A stretch of DNA of 64,000 nucleotides from Pycnopodia helianthoides. Taxonomy: Eukaryota; Echinodermata; Asteroidea; Forcipulatida; Asteriidae. Made by a program: the position numbers and the translations under genes. The DNA is taken from assembly GCA_032158295.1 (NCBI GenBank), contig CM063259.1:12367064-12431063 (forward strand), in the 5' to 3' direction. The notes under the pieces are model-generated. The model was not told where the DNA came from, made no database searches, and worked only from the letters and a program-made list of their open reading frames with translations. Of the stretch, positions 20,530-31,600 are shown in pieces. The first letter of the stretch is position 1; each line of letters starts with the position of its first letter.

Positions 20530-21814
20530 TGCCTTTGCAGCGAACAATAATTAGAAGTATTTTCTTAATACAGTTGTTTGACAGCTGAGAAAGAACACAA
20601 ACTGCTCAATATCACAAGTTAAAAGTGATCGTTATTAGGAGTAGATGTTCACACGTGCCTTTGCAGCGAACAATAATTAGAAGTATTTTCTTAATACAGT
20701 TGTTTGACAGCTGAGAAAGAACACAAACTGCTCAATATCACAAGTTAAAAGTGATCGTTATTAGGAGTAGATGTTCACACGTGCCTTTGCAGCGAACAAT
20801 AATTAGAAGTATTTTCTTAATACAGTTGTTTGACAGCTGAGAAAGAACACAAACTGCTCAATATTACAAGTTAAAAGTGATCGTTATTAGGAGTAGATGT
20901 TCACACTTGCCTTTGCAGCGAACAATAATTAGAAGTATTTTCTTAATACAGTTGTTTGACAGCTGAGAAAGAACACAAACTGCTCAATATCACAAGTTAA
21001 AAGTGATCGTTATTAGGAGTAGATGTTCACACGTGCCTTTGCAGCGAACAATAATTAGAAGTATTTTCTTAATACAGTTGTTTGACAGCTGAGAAAGAAC
21101 ACAAACTGCTCAATATCACAAGTTAAAAGTGATCGTTATTAGGAGTAGATGTTCACACGTGCCTTTGCAGCGAACAATAATTAGAAGTATTTTCTTAATA
21201 CAGTTGTTTGACAGCTGAGAAAGAACACAAACTGCTCAATATTACAAGTTAAAAGTGATCGTTATTAGGAGTAGATGTTCACACTTGCCTTTGCAGCGAA
21301 CAATAATTAGAAGTATTTTCTTAATACAGTTGTTTGACAGCTGAGAAAGAACAAAAACTGCTCAATATCACAAGTTAAAAGTGATCGTTATTAGGAGTAG
21401 ATGTTCACACGTGCCTTTGCAGCGAACAATAATTAGAAGTATTTTCTTAATACAGTTGTTTGACAGCTGAGAAAGAACACAAACTGCTCAATATCACAAG
21501 TTAAAAGTGATCGTTATTAGGAGTAGATGTTCACACGTGCCTTTGCAGCTAACAATAATTAGAAGCATTTTCTTAATACAGTTGTTTGACAGCTGAGAAA
21601 GAACACAAACTGCTCAATATTACAAGTTAAAAGTGATCGTTATTTGGAGTAGATGTTCACACGTGCCTTTGCAGCGAACAATAATTAGAAGTATTTTCTT
21701 ATTACAGTTGTTTGACAGCTGAGAAAGAACAAAAATGGCTCAATATCACAAGTTAAAAGTGATTGTTATTAGGAGTAGATGTTCACACGTGCCTTTGCAG
21801 CTAACAATAATTAG
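20530..21814. repeat. 126-bp satellite, 10 copies
   Basis: Units start at 20530, 20656, 20782, 20908, 21034, 21160, 21286, 21412, 21538 and 21664 with an exact 126-bp period; the eleventh starts at 21790 and is cut off. The unit begins tgcctttgcagcgaacaata. Diagnostic variants recur every third unit (see findings). Confidence 0.95.
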
Positions 21815-22182
21815 AGGTAGTAGTTAATAAGCAGGACAGTTCTTTTCAGAACTGAGAAGTCTCCCAAATTCTGAAAATCTACTCCGCGGTAGTAGAATAA
21901 ATAGCAAGACAAGTTCTCTAAAAAACAAATCTACACAGCAAGTAGATATTTTTACACATGGTGTTACCGCAAGCCGAATATATATTGATACCTCACCATG
22001 CAATGCCTCAAAACCCATAGAAGTATTTTTAGCTGTTCCGACTTCTCTTAGAAGTCGGAACATGTATTGTTTTTGTAGAGATTTTAATTTTTTCTCTTAT
22101 TCTTTGTTGCTGCCCAAATCCCATAGCATTTGTACACGTTTTTTCTTTAAGCCTAATATTCTAAAGCATAAATACGAAAGAG
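21815..22182. mobile_element. Insert interrupting the satellite
   Basis: The left half (21815-21985) matches 541-717. The right half (to about 22182) is unique here and includes a small hairpin, ttccgacttctcttagaagtcggaa. Satellite sequence resumes at 22183, so this is an insertion or a composite element carrying the satellite. Confidence 0.6.
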
Positions 22183-22520
22183 TTAGAAAGAACACAAACT
22201 GCTCAATATCACAAGTTAAAAGTGATCGTTATTATGAGTAGATGTTCACACTTGCCTTTGCAGCTAACAATAACTAGAAGTATTTTCTTATTACAGTTGT
22301 TTGACAGCTGAGAAAGAACACAAACTGCTCAATATCACAAGTTAAAAGTAGTGTGCTATCATAAGTCGATTGGCGCAGTATCATGACCTTGGCTTATTCC
22401 TTATTTTCTTATTACAGTTGTTTGACAGCTGAGAAAGAACACAAACTGCTCAATATTACAAGTTAAAAGTAGTCGCTATCATAAGTCGATTGGCGCAGTA
22501 TCATGACCTTGGCTTATTCC
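22183..22520. repeat. Satellite remnants with a 120-bp duplication of the CRYZ end
   Basis: Satellite-like sequence continues to CRYZ. The block ending ataagtcgattggcgcagta...ggcttattcc occurs at 22355-22400 and again at 22475-22520, a 120-bp step. The second copy includes the CRYZ stop codon. Confidence 0.85.
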
Positions 22521-22678
22521 ACAGCTATGATGCTCTTTCCTAGAGCTCCTCGCTGGTTGTCCATCTCTCGATGAGCTTTTCCAACCTCTTCCAGGGAGTA
22601 AACTTTGTTGACGTGAGGGCGCAACCATCCTTCCTCTGTGCCAGCATAAAGATCCCTGGCAATTACAGCTCTCTCCTC
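22514..22678 (-). CDS. CRYZ: CRYZ exon 8, C-terminus and stop
   Basis: Fifty-four residues and TAA: EERAVIARDLYAGTEEGWLR, then the SLEEVGKAHREM helix and the terminal GKSIIAVE. The stop codon lies at the very edge of the tandem-repeat region (see the 120-bp duplication at 22281-22520). Confidence 0.94.
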   Translation of the reverse strand, partial: EERAVIARDLYAGTEEGWLRPHVNKVYSLEEVGKAHREMDNQRGALGKSIIAVE

Positions 22679-25600
22679 CTGTATAAACAAAAGAGAGTTG
22701 TGACAAAATTCAACATTATTGTTTTAGTGATGAAGCGTGGATTATTCCAGCGAAAAACAGCGCCGTATGTACCCATACTGTTTTCGAGTTGTGAAGTAGT
22801 GGTTTGAGGAAAATTGGTAGAAATTAAGAGCGGACTTTCAGATGGTTTGGAGACTTGTGGAGACTTGCCTGCAAGTTCCACTTGCGTTTACCTTCTGCGT
22901 GTTAAGGATTTACACATCAGCGCGCAAAACAAGATGAGGGTCATGGGTCTTTCCTTGGTCAAGAAGATGAAGCCTCGAGGGCGTTACGATTTTTAGAGGA
23001 TTTACAGAGTCTTCTCGTTAACACAAATGGGTCATTCCACCAAGTTGGGAAACACTTTGTGACACTTGTATGACATTTGTATGACTTGTGCATGATTTTA
23101 GTCCTGCTACACTTCTGCTGTATTTAATCACTGACTATCACGAAAACGGTTTTGCCTGGTACAATTTGTTCCTTGTAATTAGTGCACGAAGTGAATTTGC
23201 ACAATAATGTATTTGAGTGTTGAAAAATTTGAAAAATACACTTCTGTAACATGGACGATTTTCCACATGGACAGGTGTCTGTGTTACTTCCAAATCACAC
23301 ATTTTTCATAATAATTTCCATTAAAATGCATTAAAACAATTTATACTTCATCAAACATTTTCACACTCAAAAGGGGAATGTTACATGAAATAATTGGGTC
23401 AAATAAATGATTTCTTTTCATAATATGGACAAATATTGCACAAAAATCACACTGTGTCTCAACTTGATGGAATGACCCAAATACACAACTTGGGTGATGG
23501 GCCTGGGTCGCCTCCTTGGTGAAGAGAACGGGGCACCCTAAATCTCCTGGATGTTACATATCAGTGGATCTACAGAATTTCTACATCACCTTAATTAACA
23601 ACCTAGAATAGGGTGCCTGGGTTATCAGAACCTATACAGACCTAAGGTAGTGAGCCTGGTCCAGTCTAGTGCTATTTATCGAAACACCCAATTCTACCAA
23701 CAGAGGGCGTACTGAATTTGATCTCGATTTCTGGCTCTTCCTGTGATAGGCGCTTCCTGCGCACAAAGCCGGTATCTGGCGTTATACACGAACCTCGAAG
23801 TGTGAAAGTTAAATGTTTATAGGCTAGCCTGCACTATGCCTGCAGTGGATCGTGGAATATCGACAACAGGAAGGTCTAGAGAGTGAAGCACCTAGGGTTT
23901 TGCTTTATTGGAGACACTCTACACTCTTTTCTACATCACCACAAAAACGGAAACTAGAGTGGAACTTGATCATGTTTTGGTTTTACCATTTAGAGAGTGA
24001 AGCCCCCCCCCCCAGATTTAAAATAGTTGACAGACTCTTCCCGTTTCCCTCATACCTTAGTTGAACTCCGGAGACTACTTCCCATCACCAATGATTCCTT
24101 TCCCATCAGCCTGGAGGGATCGCATTTTGTCTCACCTCTCTTTCCAACAATCTAACCAAAGAGAAATAATCAAGACAATCCAGACACGTGAAGATTTGCT
24201 TCAATAATAATAATAATAACTAGACATACGTTTTTGTAGAAACAGAAACAAGGTGTTCGGTGTAGACATGTCCGAGTTACTGTAAACACGTCTCTGTACG
24301 AAATAATGATATACTCTAGAGATTTGCAATTTGAAAAAAGAAACATTGAGAATTTTTTTTTTAAATCGATGACGTCATTATTATTTCAAATTTTATTTTT
24401 CCCCTTTCAACCCTTTCCCTATTTGTATTGAGCACTGTATACTCAGTACTTTCACGAGTTTCATTTTAAAGTGGTAGTGAATTCCATAGACGAGGTGTAG
24501 TATAGACCATGTTACATTTGTTTACAGAGTGGTGACCTCGTACATTATAATGCATTTCCTGACGGGCAAAATGCTACACAGGCTCAATGGGAAAATTTAT
24601 ATTTTCTGTCATAATTTTCACATAATTTCAAAATTTACAAAAGCAACAGCTGTACAGCTTTTGAGATGTCCCCCCTTTCTTCATATCAAAAGTTGAGAAA
24701 AATCAGACAGTGCGATCTCCATAAAACATAAGATTTGTTGTATTCTTCCATTGAGCTGTGTACAAATGTGCCCACCGGAAGTCCGGGCTCTGTGGCTCTT
24801 TTGTAAACATGTGATGTCACAGGTCACATCGTCTATATTAGCGAAAGCTTTGTCCCCATAGCTGGTGTGGCGGGAGATGGGTACATTGCAGTGGGAGGGC
24901 CAAGGACTGCAGACCAGGTCTGACATTTTGACGGTGTTTCATGTCCCCAATTGGAGGGAGTTGATGAAACGCCTTTTAAAAGTGAGAAGAATGTTTTTGA
25001 ACTGAATTCCTGAATTGTACTTTAAAAGCAAAATAAGCAGGGGACCAGTTACAGAGGACAGTAATGAATGGACACTTTGACGGGTTACCTGTTTTCCATG
25101 ATGTAAAATTTCTATGAGTTGTGTGAACAGTTGTTTCATTTATACGTAGATAATTTGTCTTACAAATTTGTTGTTTTACTTACAACAATACGACCACATT
25201 GACCAATGATGTCCAGATCCAGTGGTATGTTGATGTCACAATTCATCTCAACAATAACGTCAATCTGTTTATCTGCAAATGCAGCCTGAAATTTATAACA
25301 GAATGATACAAACTCATTATTTTGTCCTGTTTTGTAATAATAATAATAATAAATAGTTTTTGTATAGCACTTTATCCATGGGCGTCTCAAAGTGCTTATG
25401 CTTATTTATTTCTAGACATTATTTTGGAAGGTTATGAATCATGAGACCCATTTATAGAACACCTTGTGAAGGGTTTACAAGGTGATGTGACGCATTCAGC
25501 AGCCACTGCCAGAAACACTAGGGCAAACCCCTTCTCTTAGCGATAAGTGAAAGTGGGTTCCTTTACTTGCATTATAAACCACATGGGACCAACGGCGTTA

Positions 25601-28600
25601 CGTCTCATCCGAAGGACGAAGCAATAATGGTTAAAGTGTCTTGCTTAAAGACACAAGTTCCAAGACTGGGACTTGAACCAGCACTCTGCTGATCAGAAAC
25701 AAAGGATGAACTAAGTACATACAGGGGCATTGCTTGGCAACAGACAGCTCAGGATAGAGGGAAATAGGCTGGAAAGAAGACGTAATTAAAAGTGATCTTG
25801 GAGTTACTAGGATCCTCCCTTATTCAAACGAAATCCAACACCATATGATAACTCAACACCCAAACTGTTGGACTCTGATGCAAGGGAAAGATTGTTTTCC
25901 ATCAGGAGATAATGTGCAAGTTTCTCCTCATTGGGGTAGTATCCATGGGAAAGTTTGTTTCTACATCAGGAGATAATGTGTACTCCTCATCGGGATAGTA
26001 TCCAAGGGAAAGTGTGTCTACATCGGGAGATAATGTGTAAACTCCTCCTCAGCGGGATAGTATGTAATGGAAAGTTTGTTTTCCATCAGGAGATAATGTT
26101 TGCAAGTTTCTCCAAATAGGAATGGTATCTAATGGAAAGTGTGTCTACACTGGAGATAATGTGTAAACTCCTCCTCATCGGGATAGTATGTAATAGAAAG
26201 TTTGTTTTCCATCAGGAGATAATGTGCAAGTTTCACCTCATTGGGGTAGTATCCAAGGGAAAATTTGTTTCTACATCAGGATGTAATGTGCACATTTCTC
26301 CTCATTGCGTTAGTATCCAAGGAAAAGTTTTGTTTCTACAGTATGAGATAATGTGCACGTAGTCCCTATTAGGACACAGATATGTTCTCTTGTATACCAC
26401 CAGAGAACATGTGTCTTCGTCTGAAAGTCACCCCCAATTGGGATAAAATTTATTACCTTTAGCTGGTCCTTGAAGTCTTCTGCTCTATAGTCGATGGCAA
26501 AATCCGCTCCATGCTTCAACACAAGGTTTCTCCCCTCCGGTGTGCTCGATGTGCCAACGATGATAGTTGCTCCAAAAGCACGTGCTGATTGAACGCATGC
26601 TAGACCAACCTGTGTTCAGCATTTGAAAAAAAACAAAAGATCCACCATTTGAGATGACCAATCTGGACGTTTTGGGTTGATCAAATGGAACATCCCAGTG
26701 AAATTGAAATGCGCTAAAGAAGTCTGACCGTCCAGTATGAGGGACATGAGAAACCAGAGGGAAAAAATCAAGAAGATTTGCAGGTTAAAGGCAGGATATA
26801 CTTTTGGTAAATGCAAAGACTAGTATCCTCATTTGGTGTATCCCAACATGTACATAAAATAGCAGACCTGTGGAAATTTGGGCTCAATTGGTCATCAAAG
26901 TTGCAAAATAATTCACTCTTGTTGCATAGAATTACAGTGTGCTTTCAGATGCCTGAAAAAGGCTTCATGCCTGAAGCCTTATTTCAGATTTAAATATTTT
27001 AGTGAGAAATTGCCTCTTTCTCAAAAACTACATTACTTCAGAGGGAGTTGTTTCTCACAATGTTTTATACTATCAGCAGCTCTCATGTGCTCCTTACCGA
27101 GTAAGTTTTTATGGTAATGTATTTCTTGAGTAATTACCAAAAGTATCCACTGCCTTTAACTAAGCGTGTGATGGATACTGACAACACTAAACAAATTTTA
27201 AGTAATTACATTTGTAAACTAATGAATTATCAACTGTTTTGAAGTAGAGGTCAGAGAGAAAATTTGTGAGCAGGAGAACAATTTTTTATCTGGAGTTCTT
27301 TGCTGGAGTAGACCCCTTGCATATGCCGTCACAAGGCCAGAACAGCGCCATCTTCCATCATTTCCTCTGTTTTACCTCAGCAATGGCAGCCAATGCAAGG
27401 GGGTCTGCAAGACTCAGGTATTTATCCTTTAAAGGGGCACTGTTCTGATCATAGTCTGCTTTTGGCCGGACATGGAAACATGAACTCTCACCCACTTACT
27501 ACACGCGCGCGCATTGACCGTCACATCACAAGCAAAAGCTTTAAAGAGCACCGTTGTTATTATCGTGCCCCTGTGTACAGTAACTTGGTGAGAGTTCAGA
27601 ATTTAATGTCTGGACACAGACTCGCTGTGATCATGACGACAGTGCCCCTTTAATCCTTCACAAAATGACTGGAAGTAATCAAATTGGGCTAATCCCTCTC
27701 ATCACATTAATCCCTTTTAAATGAAAACAAACCCATTGAACTTAAACAATCCAATCTCTTTACTTCGCTGAACATCTTTCCAATTATCTGGTTTGTTGTG
27801 CAGATTTACCTGTCCACTCGCTCCTTGGATGAGGACTGATTCTCCTTTCTCGAGTCTTGCCCTGTTAGGATAAAATCAAAAGTTCAATACAGTTGAATAC
27901 AGTGGGGTACAGTGCGCTTTATTTCAATTGAGCATTCCAAGAAATGTCTTCAACAAAGATGCCTCATTGTCCTTGCTTATTTTCTTTCTTTTACCAGTAT
28001 CATCCTTCAGCCCTTCCTCCCCTTTCTTTGGACATTCCACAGCCCCCCTCCCGCCTCCCACACATCACCCTCAAGCCTCCCCAACATCCCCCTCCCGCCT
28101 CCCCAACATCCCTCTCCTGTCTCCCCAACATCCCTCTCCTGTCTCCCCAACATCCCCGCCTCCCAACATCCCCCTCCCTCCTCCCCAACATCCCCCTCCT
28201 CCCGCCTCCCCATCATCCCCCTCCCTCCTCCCCAACATCCCCCTCCCCTCCCAAACATCCCCCTCCCGCCTCCCCATCATCCCCCTCCCTCCTCCCCAAC
28301 ACCCCCCTCCCGCCTCCCCAACATCCCCCTCCCTCCTCCCCAACATCCCCCTCCCTCCTCCCCAACACCCCCCTCCCGCCTCCCCAACACCCCCCTCCCG
28401 CATCCCCAACATCCCCCTCCCTCCTCCCCAACATCCCCCTCCCTCCTCCCCAACATCCCCCTCCCTCCTCCCCAACATCCCCCTCCCTCCTCCCCAACAT
28501 CCCCCTCCCTCCTCCTCAACACCCCCTCCCTCCTCCCTCCTCCCCATCATCCCCCTCCCTCCTCCCCAACATCCCCCTCCCTCCTCCCTCCTCCCCATCA

Positions 28601-31600
28601 TCCCCCTCCCTCCTCCCCAACATTCCCCTCCCTCCTCCCCAACATCCCCCTCCCTCCTCCCCAACATCCCCCTCCTCCAGCCTCCCCATCATCCCCCTCC
28701 CTCCTCCCCAACATCCCCCTCCTCCCCAACATCCCCCTCCCTCCTCCCCATCATCCCCCTCCCTCCTCCCCATCATCCCCTCCCTCCTCCCCAACATCCC
28801 CCTCCCTCCTCCCAAACATCCCCCTCCCTCCTCCCCAACATCCCCCTCCCTCCTCCCAACATCCCCCTCCCTCCTCCCCAACATCCCCTCCCTCCTCCCC
28901 AACATCCCCCTCCCTCCTCCCCAACATCACCCTCCCTCCTCCCCAACATCCCCTCCCTCCTCCCCAACATCCCCCTCCCGCCTCCCCCACATTCCCCTTC
29001 TCATTCAAACTAACCTCTTGACCAAGGCCCTGTGTGCTGTGAAGTAAGGAATTGGGAAAACAGCGCCCTCATTGAAGCTCAGCTTGTTGTGAAGCGGGTA
29101 CACCATATCCTCATTGGCTAGGGTGTATTCTGCGTGGGTTCCCGTGCATGCACAAATGACGTAAACTCTATCACCAGGCTAGGATTACATGATTTTTTTT
29201 TTTTAAACAGAGGACAAATATAACATTAGTGCACCGGACTTGAGTGCTGGTGTCAAAATTATCGGGGTGGGTTCGAAATCCGGTCATGGACAATTGCGTA
29301 CTTGAGCAAGACACTTAATAACTGTATTTGCTTCTCTCCACCATGGAGTAAATGGGTACCTGTATAATGGACAGAATTGGTTCATGTGATAATTTTCACA
29401 GGATTCCAGATGTTTGGTGTAGAGTGTAAGGCCTGCGCTAAACGTCGCACTTTTGCCCAGCCGAACTCAATGTTTTCAGTTCGATTCGACACGGCAAGAG
29501 CGCGACGTTTGTCACCGTGTCGTGCCGCTACCGTGTAGCACGGCAGGGCTTGCCGTGCTACACGGCAGTGCCGAACTTAAATAAAAGGTTTGCGCTAAAC
29601 GTCGCTCTTTTGTCGAATTTAATTCCTAATTTTACAACTGTTTGAGTTCGACACGACAAACGTGCGACGTTTAGCGCAGGCCTAAGGTTCATTGGTTTAC
29701 CTTGAATTTGGTAACACCATCACCGACTTTCTCCACGACTCCACTGCCGTCCAAGCCAATTACGCTCTGAGGTGGAAACAGGTTCGTCATTGCCGTGCCC
29801 TTACGGACATAGCTATCATACGTGTTGATTCCGGCTGACTTTATCTTTACCAGAATCTGGAGGATGGGGGGGGGGATTAAATCACAATTTTTTCATTTTT
29901 TTCCCCTTTCACATTCTTCGGTATAAGTTATTAAGAAAAGAATTAAAATTTCTTCATGATCTTGTTTCCCTCTCAAAAAAATCATGAGAATTGTTTCGGA
30001 ATGTGGTTGTTTTTCCCCTTTCCCCCCGGGCTAAAGTAATTTGTTTTTCTTCTAACCATTTACTTTGTCTTGAATAATTAGTGTTATATGTTTTACCTTT
30101 AGCCTAATATCAATTCCCATGTTACCGACTTCATACAATTTGAAACGAATGATTTGGGGTTGAACAAAGAAATCCGGAGGTCGTTGGTTCAAATCCCGCT
30201 CCAGACAATTTTTCTTTGTTCCACCCAAAATCATTTGAAATTTGCCCAGTCAGTTTCCCTTGTGCAGTGGTTCAGTACTTGACAATTTGAAATGAAGTAA
30301 CAGGCTATCCATGAATTTTAACTTTAAAAATGTAGGCTTGGTATTATATGTGTCTGTTGTTTCCATGCTTACTTTGTAAGTCAGCAGAATACATGTGATC
30401 CATTTTATCACATGCTGTTTCCAAGCGTCAAAATAGACACCTGACAAACTGGGTCTACTTTAGCCCCTGTGGATGTATATGAAAGGACGGGCAAAGGGGC
30501 CATCCCCTCTTCTTGTCCAGATTTTATTTTTGTTTAACGTGGGAATTCACAATGAGACCGTCGGTTAAATGACCGTAAAAAGAGTGGGGGAGGAAATTTG
30601 GAAAAGACATGTAGAGCCGAATTGAAGAAAAGGCTGCCAAAAAGCACACTCCCATCCCACCCCCCCCCCCCCAAAAGAGAGAAAGAAAAACGAATAAAAA
30701 CTAGACATTGGGTGTTCCGGTTATTTTTGAATTTTACCATCCAGACCATGAAATTGACCCTGAATTTAAGGCAGTTAGACCATCACCCTAAACCTAACAT
30801 TGGCCCCTAAATTTGACACTAACTGTGCGCAAAAAAAAACTAACCATAATGCTGATGTTCACTCATGTTTTTAAGTAAAATGCTACTAAGGCAGCATAAA
30901 GATTATGACTCAATGACATGTGGTTCGGGAAATATAACTTGTTTGAAATGTTAACTTTCTGTTTAAACCGGAAGGAGCGGTCAAAGTAGGGGTAAGAAAA
31001 AAACTCAGAAAAACTCCAACATGGTACGTGCAACTACGGAGCCACTAAAGGGACAGGTAGAAAAAAAAAATTAAAAGGTTAAACAAAAAATCCAATATTA
31101 TTTCGTTCCCTCGAAATATTATTTCGTTCCCTCGAATTAGTATTTCGTTCCCTCGAAATATTATTTCGTTCCCACGAAATAGTATTTCGTTCCCTCGAAA
31201 TCATTTCGTTCCCCCGAAATATTAATTCGTTCCCTCGAAATCATTTCGTTCCCTCGAAATGTTAATTCGAGGGAACGAAATAAGTTATTTCGTGGAAACG
31301 AAATAACATTTCGAGGGAACGAAATAATATGTTTTTTTTTTACCTTTTCATTTTTTTTTTACCTGTCCCCTTAGGGGCTCCGTATGCAACAATTCATTGT
31401 ACAATGATTTATTGTGTGTTTTCTGTTGCAAAGAACAATTTATTGAGAGCAACAACACTGGTGCCGTGTTTTCTGTTACAAATGAAGAACACCTTTTGAA
31501 AGCAACTGGCGAATCGCCAGACCAGAGACTTATTATTTTGCGTGTGTAACGAGTAAACATCGATCGTAATCCCCCAAACCTTCAGTTATTTGTTTTGCCC

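Noticed and set aside
27912..29047. Three overlapping + strand ORFs of about 360 codons (Pro/Ser-rich) and several Gly-rich ORFs on the - strand
   Set aside because: They cover the C-rich minisatellite in CRYZ intron 3. All frames are open because the unit has no stop codons; no start context, splice support or domain.
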